DNA of 30,562 nucleotides, from assembly GCA_947167745.1 (NCBI GenBank), contig CAMVJE010000016.1:1-30562 (forward strand). Reading direction: 5' to 3'. Both the position numbers and the translations under genes were made by a program. Under the pieces are notes generated by a model. It worked only from the letters and a program-made list of their open reading frames with translations, had not been told where the DNA came from and ran no database searches. The stretch comes from an uncultured Treponema sp. GTDB taxonomy: Bacteria > Spirochaetota > Spirochaetia > Treponematales > Treponemataceae. This document shows positions 8,047 through 15,239 of this stretch, one piece after another (the first letter of the stretch is position 1; each line of letters begins with the position of its first letter).

Positions 8047-10110
8047 TTATTTCTTCAAGATCCGTGCTGAGTTTGCCACAGCCAGAATACAAACACCGAC
8101 ATCACCGAATACAGCGAGCCACATGTTCCCAAAGCCAATTGCGTTCAGCAACATGATAGCAATTTTGATTCCGATTGAGATGTAAATGTTCTGCCAAACG
8201 GCGTTCATTGTGGATCTGGAGATTTTGATTGCGTCCACGAGGCGGCTTGGTTTGTCGTCCATAAGTACAACATCTGCGGCCTCAATAGCTGCATCACTTC
8301 CTAAAGCGCCCATTGCAATTCCAGCATCTGCACGGGCAAGGACAGGGCTGTCATTTATTCCATCTCCGACAAAAATAAGAGGGGTAAATTTTTTAGAGTA
8401 TAAACTATCGTTCATTAGTTCTTCAACTTTTTGAACTTTGTCTTCTGGTAGAAGGTCCGCATATAATGTGTCGATTCCAAGGTTTTCGGCCACAAGGCGG
8501 GCATTTTCTGCTCGGTCGCCGGTAAGCATGATTGTCTTTTTGATACCGAGTTTTTTAAGACTATCAATCGTTTGTTTTGAATCTTCTTTTTCTTGATCAG
8601 AAATTACTATGTTTCCGCAGTAAAGACCGTCTACTGCCACATGAACAATTGTTCCGGCTGCTACTTTTGTTTCATTTTCAAATCCGCTGACTTTCTCGTT
8701 TTCCATAAATTTTGCATTTCCTGCACAGACTTTTTTCCCATCAACTACCGCTCGTATGCCATATCCACTGACTTCTTCAGGATCTATGATTTTGAGGGCA
8801 TCACAGAGAACGCAGTGATGTGCTTTTTTGAGGGATTTTGAAATCGGGTGATTTGAGTAGCTTTCTGCGTGTGTGGCTATGGCAAGAAGCTCTTCGGCAT
8901 TCATTCCGTTTGCCGGATTCACTTCAACTACATCGAAAATGCCTTTGGTAAGGGTTCCAGTTTTATCGAAGACGGCGCTTTTAGCTTTTGAAAGAATTTC
9001 AACAAAGTTTGAACCTTTGATAAGAACACCATATTTTGAAGCTGAGCCGATTCCGCAGAAAAAAGCCAGCGGGACTGAAATTACCAGAGCGCAGGGGCAG
9101 GAAACTACAAGGAATGTTAGGGCGCGATAAATCCACACTGACCAACCATATTTTGCAAAAAGTTCCGGCATGAAGAATTGCAGAAAGAGAGGCGGAAGAA
9201 CTGCAACAGCAAGGGCTGCAAAACAAACCATTGGAGTGTAAACTCTGGCAAATCGGCCGATGAATTTTTCTGACTTGGCCTTAACAGCGCTTGCTTTTTC
9301 GGTGAGATTGAGAATTCTTGAGACCGCACTTTCGCTATACGATTTTGTGACTCGGATTTTTAAAAGGCCTGTCTGGTTTACAAAGCCTGCAAGCACTTCG
9401 CTTTGGGCAAGGGCAGATACTTCTCGCGGGAGGCTCTCTCCTGTGAGGGCAGATGTGTCGGCAAATGATTTGCCTTCGACAATGATTCCGTCAAGGGGAA
9501 TACGTTCGCCGGGTTTTACTTCAATTGTTTCACCAATCTCTACTTCTTCTGGTGAGACGACGATTGTTTTTCCAGCACGAATGACTGTGGCTTTGTCCGG
9601 ACGAATATCCATGAGGGCGGAAATTGAATCGCGGGATCGGTCAACGGCATAATCTTGTACGAATTCACCTAGATTGTAGAAAAGCATGACGGCAACGGCT
9701 TCTGCAAATTCTCCTACGAAAATTGCGCCTGCTGAAGCGATTGTCATCAGGAATTGCTCGCCAAAGACATTTCCATTGTGTATGTTGCGAACCGCACCTT
9801 TTATTACATCTCGGCCGCAAATCAGATAGGCGATAAAATAAAGTATCCCGTAAGCAAGCCGGGGAAAGTCACCAATTACCGGAAAATTTTTTGCAAGTGA
9901 TGTCATGATTGGGGAGGATGCTGAAAACATTGGAAGATGCTCAACCAGAAGGGCTACTATAAAAATTATGAAGGCAAGAATGATTTTTTTGATGGTATTT
10001 TCTTCCTCATGTTCATTTTGTTTGTGCTCTTCATGTTCGTGAGTACAGTGTCCGCAGTCGCAGTGAATGTGCTCTCCCAGGTGATTATGATGTTCGTGTC
10101 TATGTTCCAT
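8047..10110 (-). CDS. zntA: P1B-type Zn2+/Cd2+/Pb2+ exporting ATPase
   Basis: ATP-driven efflux of divalent heavy metals across the inner membrane. The 687 residues show TGES (223-226), the CPC metal site in SCPCALV (338-340), the phosphorylated Asp382 in DKTGT, the HP motif (421-422) and GDGINDSP (582-589). Lys649 in the seventh and Asp670 in the last membrane helix are the residues that mark the Zn/Cd/Pb class (P1B-2) and argue against copper. No classical N-terminal HMA domain is present. The first 36 residues instead form a His/Cys/Glu-rich tail containing CDCGHC. It follows the ArsR/SmtB gene by 36 bases with an AGGAG ribosome binding site, forming a repressor-pump operon. The symbol zntA is by function; cadA would also fit. 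Confidence 0.9.
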   Translation of the reverse strand: MEHRHEHHNHLGEHIHCDCGHCTHEHEEHKQNEHEEENTIKKIILAFIIFIVALLVEHLPMFSASSPIMTSLAKNFPVIGDFPRLAYGILYFIAYLICGRDVIKGAVRNIHNGNVFGEQFLMTIASAGAIFVGEFAEAVAVMLFYNLGEFVQDYAVDRSRDSISALMDIRPDKATVIRAGKTIVVSPEEVEIGETIEVKPGERIPLDGIIVEGKSFADTSALTGESLPREVSALAQSEVLAGFVNQTGLLKIRVTKSYSESAVSRILNLTEKASAVKAKSEKFIGRFARVYTPMVCFAALAVAVLPPLFLQFFMPELFAKYGWSVWIYRALTFLVVSCPCALVISVPLAFFCGIGSASKYGVLIKGSNFVEILSKAKSAVFDKTGTLTKGIFDVVEVNPANGMNAEELLAIATHAESYSNHPISKSLKKAHHCVLCDALKIIDPEEVSGYGIRAVVDGKKVCAGNAKFMENEKVSGFENETKVAAGTIVHVAVDGLYCGNIVISDQEKEDSKQTIDSLKKLGIKKTIMLTGDRAENARLVAENLGIDTLYADLLPEDKVQKVEELMNDSLYSKKFTPLIFVGDGINDSPVLARADAGIAMGALGSDAAIEAADVVLMDDKPSRLVDAIKISRSTMNAVWQNIYISIGIKIAIMLLNAIGFGNMWLAVFGDVGVCILAVANSARILKK

Positions 10111-10146
10111 AAATTACTCCTATTAGTTATGCACAGCAGTATGCAG

Positions 10147-10500
10147 TTACTCTTCAATGTGTTCCAGGCCTATATTTAGGATTTTTGAAACGTGTTCGTC
10201 GCTAAGGGCATAAATTAATGATTTTCCCTCTCGACGGTAGCGAACTAGCCCGTTAGTTTTGAGAAGGCGCAACTGGTGGCTAATTGCACTTTGGGTCATT
10301 CGTAGAATTTCGGATATTTCTCCTACGGAAAGTTCCCGGCCTAGAAGGGCAAAAAGGATTCTTATTCGCGTAGAATCACCGAAGATTTTAAACAGTTCGG
10401 CTAAATCAATAAGTTTATCCTCATCAGGCATATTGTCTATGATAGCCCGGAGATATTTATTTGAGAACTCGTTTTGTGTAACATTTGAATAATTGTTCAT
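10147..10500 (-). CDS. ArsR/SmtB family zinc-type repressor
   Basis: A 117-residue winged-helix repressor released from DNA by metal. The recognition helix lies in MTQSAISHQLRLLK, with the wing in YRREGKSLIYAL. The C-terminal helix carries DEH, ten residues, then HIEE, which is exactly the alpha-5 metal site pattern DXHX10HXXE of zinc sensors such as SmtB and CzrA. The alpha-3 Cys site of cadmium/lead sensors is absent. It sits upstream of the Zn/Cd ATPase and so most likely controls its own operon. Operator and promoter lie at 10481-10539. The transcript is predicted to have almost no leader. Confidence 0.9.
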   Translation of the reverse strand: MNNYSNVTQNEFSNKYLRAIIDNMPDEDKLIDLAELFKIFGDSTRIRILFALLGRELSVGEISEILRMTQSAISHQLRLLKTNGLVRYRREGKSLIYALSDEHVSKILNIGLEHIEE

Positions 10501-10504
10501 ATGT
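10481..10504. promoter_or_regulatory. SmtB-type operator overlapping the arsR start codon
   Basis: An 11-2-11 imperfect palindrome (arms 10481-10491 and 10494-10504, 9 of 11 positions paired). On the minus strand it contains ATATGAACA and TATTCAAAT, the half-site type of SmtB/CzrA operators. It runs from about +1 to +24 of the predicted transcript and includes the ATG and first codons of the repressor. Confidence 0.65.
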
Positions 10505-10510
10505 AATTTT

Positions 10511-10539
10511 ATAATATTTTTATTTCATTTTCATGTCAA
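10511..10539 (-). promoter_or_regulatory. Promoter of the arsR-zntA operon
   Basis: On the minus strand a perfect -35 TTGACA (10539-10534), a 17-base spacer and TATTAT (10516-10511). The predicted start is about three to four bases before the ATG at 10500. Confidence 0.7.
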
Positions 10540-10586
10540 GTAAATAATTTTTATGCGACATATTAAGAATATTTTTTACAATGTGT

Positions 10587-10594
10587 GTTATAAT
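10587..10594 (+). promoter_or_regulatory. Extended -10 promoter of the HD-GYP gene
   Basis: TG-T-TATAAT with hexamer 10589-10594, nine bases before the ATG at 10604. There is no recognisable -35 and no Shine-Dalgarno sequence. The leader would be about three bases. Confidence 0.55.
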
Positions 10595-10603
10595 TAAACG
10601 GTT

Positions 10604-11602
10604 ATGAAGAAAAGATTTAGTATTTCGGCCGATAAAATCCCAGCAATTCTTTGCTTTATTCTTTTAATTGGTCTTTATATCGTTACGGATTTGTTTGCTC
10701 GAAAAACATCTATTTCAAAAGAGATGTTTATGATTTTTGGCCACCCTTTACCAATTGCATCTTTGGCAGGAGTTTTTTCTTCAATATCTATTATTGTTAT
10801 CATTTTTCTTGCTGTCTTTTATAGAAAATTTGGTTTTTATACTTCAATATTAATACTTGCACTTAGAATAATAAAACTGACCAGTGGAATCATTCATTTG
10901 CATGCTTCAAGTTTTCCTGCCATTTTTGTAACTCTTGTCGCGCTTATTTCAGTTATTCTGATATATTGCAGAAACGAAAAGATTCAAAGAATTCAGGAAA
11001 GACACAGGAAAGAGCTTATTGAATTTACAGATTCAATTATCGATGCGTTTTCAGTTTGTATCGATGGCAAAGATTCCTACACAAATGGTCACTCTCTTCG
11101 TGTTGCAAAATATACCAAAATGCTGGCCATTAAACTTGGTGCAAACAAAGAAGAAGCTCAAAAATTTTACAACATTGCACTTCTTCATGACATTGGTAAA
11201 ATAGGTATCCCTGACGAAATTTTGAATAAACCTGGGAAGCTGACAGACGAAGAATATGAAACAATGAAAAGTCATACATATCGTGGCTATGAAATCCTCA
11301 AGAAAGTAAAGACCCAAAAAGACATTGCTGATGGGGCCCAATATCATCATGAGAGATTTGACGGTAAAGGATATCCGGCAAGGCTTGGTGGTGAAAAGAT
11401 TCCGTATGTTGCCCGGGTAATTTCTGTTGCAGATGCCTTTGATGCCATGAGTTCTACAAGACCATATCGAAAAAAGCTTCCGATGAGTTTTATCGTTGAA
11501 GAAATCAAAAAATGTTCCGGTACACAGTTTGATCCGCGTGTTGCAAGTGCCTTCCTTGACCTTTATAAAGAAGGTGTATTTGATGATATAAAAACTGAGT
11601 AG
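10604..11602 (+). CDS. HD-GYP domain protein, probable cyclic-di-GMP phosphodiesterase
   Basis: A 332-residue protein with about four membrane helices in the first 125 residues and a complete HD-GYP domain after about residue 140. Visible are DSYTNGHSLRVAKY, the HD dyad in LLHDIGKIGIP (His195-Asp196), HTYRGYEIL, and YHHERFDGKGYPARLGG, which holds the GYP signature. All metal ligands typical of active enzymes seem present, so hydrolysis of cyclic-di-GMP is the likely activity. The membrane part has no recognised sensor domain. The Crp/Fnr gene begins three bases after the stop, so the two are one operon. Confidence 0.88.
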   Translation: MKKRFSISADKIPAILCFILLIGLYIVTDLFARKTSISKEMFMIFGHPLPIASLAGVFSSISIIVIIFLAVFYRKFGFYTSILILALRIIKLTSGIIHLHASSFPAIFVTLVALISVILIYCRNEKIQRIQERHRKELIEFTDSIIDAFSVCIDGKDSYTNGHSLRVAKYTKMLAIKLGANKEEAQKFYNIALLHDIGKIGIPDEILNKPGKLTDEEYETMKSHTYRGYEILKKVKTQKDIADGAQYHHERFDGKGYPARLGGEKIPYVARVISVADAFDAMSSTRPYRKKLPMSFIVEEIKKCSGTQFDPRVASAFLDLYKEGVFDDIKTE

Positions 11603-11605
11603 TCA

Positions 11606-12238
11606 ATGGAAAATCTTTCAGCAATTTTTGGATTTTGGAAAGATTTGACACCTTCTCAGGCGGCCTTCCTTGAAAATTCTGCCCGAAGTGAAACTTTTAC
11701 GCCCGGCATGTTGATTCATCGGTCTTCTGGGGATTGCAAGGGTGTAATGGCAGTTTTGTCGGGCAGCCTGCGTGTTTACTGTCTTTCTGAAGAAGGAAGG
11801 GAAGTTACTCTTTATCGGGTTGAGTCTGGAGATGTCTGTATTCTTTCAGCTTCCTGCCTTATGGATTCTTTGGTATTTGATGTAGTGATTGAGTCTCTCT
11901 GCCAAACCAAAGTCTGTCTGCTTCCTTCGCCGGCTCTTCACAAAATTGAAGAAGAAAATCCTCTCGTAAGCCTTTATATTTATAAAAACGCCACAGAAAA
12001 ATTTTCCGAAGTTTTGTGGACAATTCAGCAACTTTTGTTTATGAAAATTGACCAGCGGATTTTGAACGCTCTCCACGATGAATCTCTCCGGCAGAAAAGT
12101 AAAGTTCTTTCTATTACACACGAAGAACTTGCCAAAGAAATCGGCAGCGTGCGGGAAGTCGTCACTAAAACGCTAAAATATCTTGCAGAAGAAGGCAAAG
12201 TTTCTTTGGGGCGCGGCAAGATTGAGATTCTGAAATAA
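11606..12238 (+). CDS. Crp/Fnr family transcriptional regulator
   Basis: A 210-residue regulator with an N-terminal cyclic-nucleotide-binding-type beta barrel (about 10-120; VMAVLSGSLRVYCLSEEGRE), a dimer helix and a C-terminal winged helix (about 165-205; THEELAKEIGSVREVVTKTL). Cysteines in GDVCILSASCLM lie in the effector pocket region and could sense redox or metal, but the arrangement is not that of Fnr, whose Fe-S cysteines are N-terminal. A good candidate target is the Fe-S operon at 15030, whose promoter holds a TGTGA-type palindrome near -40. The defence genes at 12250-14944 separate the two. Its 3' end is 11 bases from the convergent nuclease gene. Confidence 0.85.
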   Translation: MENLSAIFGFWKDLTPSQAAFLENSARSETFTPGMLIHRSSGDCKGVMAVLSGSLRVYCLSEEGREVTLYRVESGDVCILSASCLMDSLVFDVVIESLCQTKVCLLPSPALHKIEEENPLVSLYIYKNATEKFSEVLWTIQQLLFMKIDQRILNALHDESLRQKSKVLSITHEELAKEIGSVREVVTKTLKYLAEEGKVSLGRGKIEILK

Positions 12239-12249
12239 GACGCTTAATT

Positions 12250-13335
12250 CTACTTGTCAGATTTCCTTCTATTACATTCCCTACAAAGCATCTGACAGTT
12301 TTCAAGATTTGTTTTACCGCCCTGACTCCACGGAGTTATATGGTCGGCTTCCATTTCTTCAAGTTCGAAATGTTTACCACATATTTTACAAATTCCGTTC
12401 TGCTTTGTATATGCCTGCAACTTTTCATTATCCGAAAAGGCACGGATTGAAAGATACTTCTCATTTCTTGTAAGTACATAGGGATAAATTCCCGATTTTT
12501 TTGTTACATCGTCATCGAGAATAAGTTTTTTGATTTCATCTTCCAATTTTATAGTATCGAATTCCGCATCCTTGTATTTGTTGTAAAGTTCGCCCCAGTT
12601 TATGCCTTTTGTATATTTAGGTCTTTTAGTCGGGAATAAGGCTTTTACCCAGGCGATTACTTTTTGAAAATAAACCCACAGAGCGGAGGCGTTTTCGTCA
12701 TGCTGATGAATTCCCATGTACTCGTCAATCTGACCATTAGAAATCCAGTCGATTACTGTTTCAAGAATTTCCTGTCTGTTTGCAGTTCCACTTACATAAT
12801 CGCCACCGAGAGAAACGGCAGGACAGCCTATTTTTGAAAAATACTTTTTAGCGTCCGAAACCCACGAACCACAGTAAACTGCATTTCTCAGCTCTTGAGG
12901 TGTAAGTTTTTCGCCTGCAATGTTTATACGCTCGAACCATTTTAATTTTTCGCTGTTTGTACCGCTGCAGATGTAAACATTAAGTTTATAATCCAAGATC
13001 TTTTTCTGCTCGTCATCCTGCAAATTGTTGAAGAATCGCATCAGGTGGGCAAAGTCACCGTTTACATACTGACAGATTGAAATTGTTCTTTGCTGACCGT
13101 CGATTACTTCATAAGTTCCGTCTCCACGGTCGGCCCAATACATTACATTGAGCGGAAAACTCTGTACGACTGAATCTATTACGGCATCGCGCTGTTTTTC
13201 TTTGTAAACGAATTCTCTCTGATAGGGCGGTCGGACATCCAGTTTTCCGCCGTAAGCCACAACTCCGCCTTCTGCATTGTCTGAAAATCCTTCTGTAAGT
13301 TCACGGATTGTTATTTCTGTCTGTTTTATTTCCAT
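12250..13335 (-). CDS. DUF262 and HNH domain nuclease
   Basis: A 361-residue protein with an N-terminal DUF262 (GmrSD/ParB-like) domain and a C-terminal HNH domain. DUF262 signatures are PPYQREFVYKEKQ (about 37-49) and DGQQRT (about 78-83), the latter the likely nucleotide-binding/hydrolysing loop. The HNH part has the zinc-ribbon pairs CKICGK and CRECNRRK around ADHITPWSQGG. DUF262 proteins with HNH ends include type IV restriction nucleases (GmrSD) and the phosphorothioate sensor SspE. Here the partner is an adenine methyltransferase gene 146 bases upstream on the same strand, so a modification-dependent or modification-inhibited restriction role is inferred. The target is unknown. Confidence 0.82.
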   Translation of the reverse strand: MEIKQTEITIRELTEGFSDNAEGGVVAYGGKLDVRPPYQREFVYKEKQRDAVIDSVVQSFPLNVMYWADRGDGTYEVIDGQQRTISICQYVNGDFAHLMRFFNNLQDDEQKKILDYKLNVYICSGTNSEKLKWFERINIAGEKLTPQELRNAVYCGSWVSDAKKYFSKIGCPAVSLGGDYVSGTANRQEILETVIDWISNGQIDEYMGIHQHDENASALWVYFQKVIAWVKALFPTKRPKYTKGINWGELYNKYKDAEFDTIKLEDEIKKLILDDDVTKKSGIYPYVLTRNEKYLSIRAFSDNEKLQAYTKQNGICKICGKHFELEEMEADHITPWSQGGKTNLENCQMLCRECNRRKSDK

Positions 13336-13354
13336 TACTTTTTTCTCCTTTTTT

Positions 13355-13436
13355 GGGGGAAGTCTCCCCCTACGCGCCCACTTCGTTGGTCGCTACCCTC
13401 TCGCCTAAGGGGGCAAGCCCCCTTAAAATCCCCCCA
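13355..13436. repeat. G/C-rich double-hairpin element between the nuclease and methyltransferase genes
   Basis: Two perfect hairpins in 82 bases: GGGGGA (13355-13360) with TCCCCC (13365-13370), loop AGTC; and TAAGGGGG (13406-13413) with CCCCCTTA (13418-13425), loop CAAG. The block is far more GC-rich than the AT-rich genes on either side. It may be an inserted intergenic repeat, or a terminator that lowers expression of the nuclease relative to the methyltransferase. Confidence 0.5.
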
Positions 13437-13481
13437 ATGTTGCCACACAGATTGGAAATTGCTAACGCAATTTCTGAAAGC

Positions 13482-14477
13482 CTATTTTTTACGCCTAATA
13501 AAAATGCGTTTGTAAACTCTGTTTCCGCAGACTACAGGTTGAGCAGTCTTACTTTCCGAATTCCATATTCCATTAGAAAATCCTTTGCCTTCACTTTCTG
13601 TTGCACCTAGTATTTCAAACTGTTGTGGATTATATTTATTCATGAAAGTAATCGGAACTCCCATAGGTTCAAAATAATCACATGGAATTTCATCAACTTT
13701 ATTTACATTTATAGCTCTATAATTATCATATTGAGGATATTCTTCTGCATTGTAGTTTTTATACAAAATTAAATCTTCATGCCTTTTTGAAATATCAAGA
13801 TTTGTATACCAGCAAGTGTTTCCTAAACTTCGCCATTTTTGACCACTTTCATCAATCCAAAACCTTGTTGTTCGTGGCATGTAGTATTCTGGAACTTTAA
13901 ATTTCATATCACCGTTAGTATATCCAAGCCAAATTTTATTCTCTTTAATAAGTGGAAATATTTCTTTATATGTTAATGCATTCTGATTCCCGATTATCAA
14001 AAACTTTTTATCATATTCTATAAGTTGTGCAACATACTCTCTGAATAGGCTGAAAGGTGGATTTGTAACAACAATGTCCGCTTCCTTTAAAAGCTCAATA
14101 CATTCCTTACTTCTAAAATCTCCGTCACCTTGAAGTTCTTTTATACCGATTTCTTCAACAGTTGGAACTTTGCTTCCATTTTTCTCACCACAATATTCAA
14201 GGCTGATTGCTTTTTCGCTGTTGTTCTGGCTGAACAAATCTCTTTCCTGATTTTTGTAGCAGGTTGTAATGAGTTTCTTCAAGCCAAGAGTTTCAAAATT
14301 ATATGAAAAGTAATGAAAGAAATTGCTTACCCGCGGGTCATCGCAGTTGCACAATACAGTTTTACCTTTGAAGTGTTCTTTATAATATTTAAGCTCGTTG
14401 GAAATATCATTTAACTGAGTGTAGAACTCATCTTCTTTTGCATCCCGGGCTTTTCCGAGACTCGCGTTTTTTGCCAT
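13482..14477 (-). CDS. EcoRI-family adenine-specific DNA methyltransferase
   Basis: A 331-residue protein resembling the M.EcoRI family (adenine N6 methylation of DNA using S-adenosylmethionine). The N-terminus reads KARDAKEDEFYTQ, the catalytic motif IV is VVTNPPFSLF (NPPF at about 138-141), and the segments VLCNCDDPRVSNF and FLIIGNQNA are typical of the family. The C-terminus ends in the basic GNRVYKRIFIRRKK. Composition is AT-rich compared with the argA or zinc genes, consistent with acquisition. A weak AAAGGG ribosome binding site precedes the ATG. The promoter and repeats lie upstream at 14490-14590. No classical EcoRI-like endonuclease is present; the DUF262-HNH gene downstream is the likely partner. 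Confidence 0.85.
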   Translation of the reverse strand: MAKNASLGKARDAKEDEFYTQLNDISNELKYYKEHFKGKTVLCNCDDPRVSNFFHYFSYNFETLGLKKLITTCYKNQERDLFSQNNSEKAISLEYCGEKNGSKVPTVEEIGIKELQGDGDFRSKECIELLKEADIVVTNPPFSLFREYVAQLIEYDKKFLIIGNQNALTYKEIFPLIKENKIWLGYTNGDMKFKVPEYYMPRTTRFWIDESGQKWRSLGNTCWYTNLDISKRHEDLILYKNYNAEEYPQYDNYRAINVNKVDEIPCDYFEPMGVPITFMNKYNPQQFEILGATESEGKGFSNGIWNSESKTAQPVVCGNRVYKRIFIRRKK

Positions 14478-14489
14478 TTTTTACCCTTT

Positions 14490-14588
14490 GTAATTACTTA
14501 GCATTTGTTGAAAATTCAGTAATTACTGAGTATATCATATAAAGTCAGAATAAATTCACTTTTAAGAGAAAAAGTCAGAAATTTTTCA
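14490..14588. promoter_or_regulatory. Divergent control region with two pairs of direct repeats
   Basis: GTAATTACTTAG (14490-14501) and GTAATTACTGAG (14519-14530) are 29 bases apart; the second lies in the perfect palindrome CAGTAATTACTG (14517-14528). AAAGTCAGAA occurs at 14541-14550 and again at 14571-14580, 30 bases apart. On the minus strand an extended -10 TG-A-TATACT (hexamer 14534-14529) places the palindrome at the methyltransferase transcription start. Spaced repeats between a methyltransferase and a divergent XRE gene suggest controller-type operators. Confidence 0.5.
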
Positions 14589-14602
14589 CATAATCCAATC
14601 TA

Positions 14603-14944
14603 ATGAGTGATTTTTGGAAACGCGTAGACGAAGAAATAGAATATAAAGGCATAAACCGAGCTTTCCTTGCAAAAAAATGCGATTTCAGTGTCACTAATAT
14701 CGGGCAGGGAATAAAATTAGGCAGCACCCCGTCTGCCGAAACTGCTGTTAAAATTGCTGCCGTTCTAGGAGTAAGCGTAGAGTATCTTGTTACTGGCGAA
14801 GAAAAAAGTAAGGAAAAAATCGAAATCGAACAAAATCAACTTCGTCTTTACCGTAAACACTCAGAAATCATAAAAAAATGTGAAGAGCTTTCTTCCGAAA
14901 AAGAAAAGCTTCTTGTCGATTTTTTAGATAAATTCGCTAAATAG
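14603..14944 (+). CDS. XRE-family helix-turn-helix regulator
   Basis: A 113-residue protein with an HTH domain in residues 1-70 (RAFLAKKCDFSVTNIGQGI, then AETAVKIAAVLGVSVEYLVTG) followed by a charged, probably coiled-coil tail of about 40 residues that may form dimers. It is transcribed away from the methyltransferase gene and is the likely binder of the repeats between them, acting as a controller of the modification-restriction genes. CATAAT (14589-14594) lies eight bases before the ATG without a ribosome binding site, so the mRNA may be leaderless. Confidence 0.8.
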   Translation: MSDFWKRVDEEIEYKGINRAFLAKKCDFSVTNIGQGIKLGSTPSAETAVKIAAVLGVSVEYLVTGEEKSKEKIEIEQNQLRLYRKHSEIIKKCEELSSEKEKLLVDFLDKFAK

Positions 14945-14967
14945 TTTTTCAACTTTTCTCTATTTAA

Positions 14968-14984
14968 TGTGACTTCATCACATA
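14968..14984. promoter_or_regulatory. Crp/Fnr-like palindrome upstream of the Fe-S operon
   Basis: ATGTGA (14968-14973), five bases, TCACAT (14979-14984): a perfect six-base inverted repeat with TGTGA/TCACA cores, as in Crp-type sites, but with a five-base rather than six-base spacer. With TG-TATCTT-like -10 bases at 15004-15009 the start would be near 15016, putting the centre of the site at about -40, the place used by class II activators. Confidence 0.5.
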
Positions 14985-15029
14985 CAAATTTTTTCTGCTC
15001 TGCTATCTTTCATTAATATGAGAGGTATT

Positions 15030-15239
15030 ATGGCAAAATCAAAAAAATATGCGTCCGTTGATAAGAAGCGTTGTGTTGCTTGTGGGGCTTGCGCGAATGT
15101 TTGTCCGCGGGATGCGATTTCGGTCTTCAGCGGCTGTTATGCGAAGGTCGATATTGACTTGTGCGTGGGTTGCGGACTGTGCGGAAAAACCTGTCCGGTT
15201 GGATGCATTGCACCGGTTTTACGGGAGGTGGAAGCATGA
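15030..15239 (+). CDS. Small 2[4Fe-4S] ferredoxin-type protein
   Basis: A 69-residue protein with two full cluster-binding motifs, CVACGACANVCP and CVGCGLCGKTCP, followed by VGC. It is an electron carrier or a subunit delivering electrons to its operon partners. An in-frame ATG at 15018 also exists, but AGAGG at 15021-15025 fits the ATG at 15030 and falls inside the longer reading, so 15030 is preferred. The stop overlaps the start of the next gene (ATGA, 15236-15239). Confidence 0.85.
   Translation: MAKSKKYASVDKKRCVACGACANVCPRDAISVFSGCYAKVDIDLCVGCGLCGKTCPVGCIAPVLREVEA

Noticed and set aside
8047..10110. Copper-exporting ATPase
   Set aside because: Lys649 and Asp670 in the last membrane helices, the lack of an HMA domain and the zinc-type alpha-5 sensor next door point to Zn/Cd/Pb.
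12250..13335. HNH protein as a homing or intron endonuclease
   Set aside because: The intact DUF262 domain with DGQQRT and the adjacent methyltransferase fit restriction; no intron or split gene is seen.
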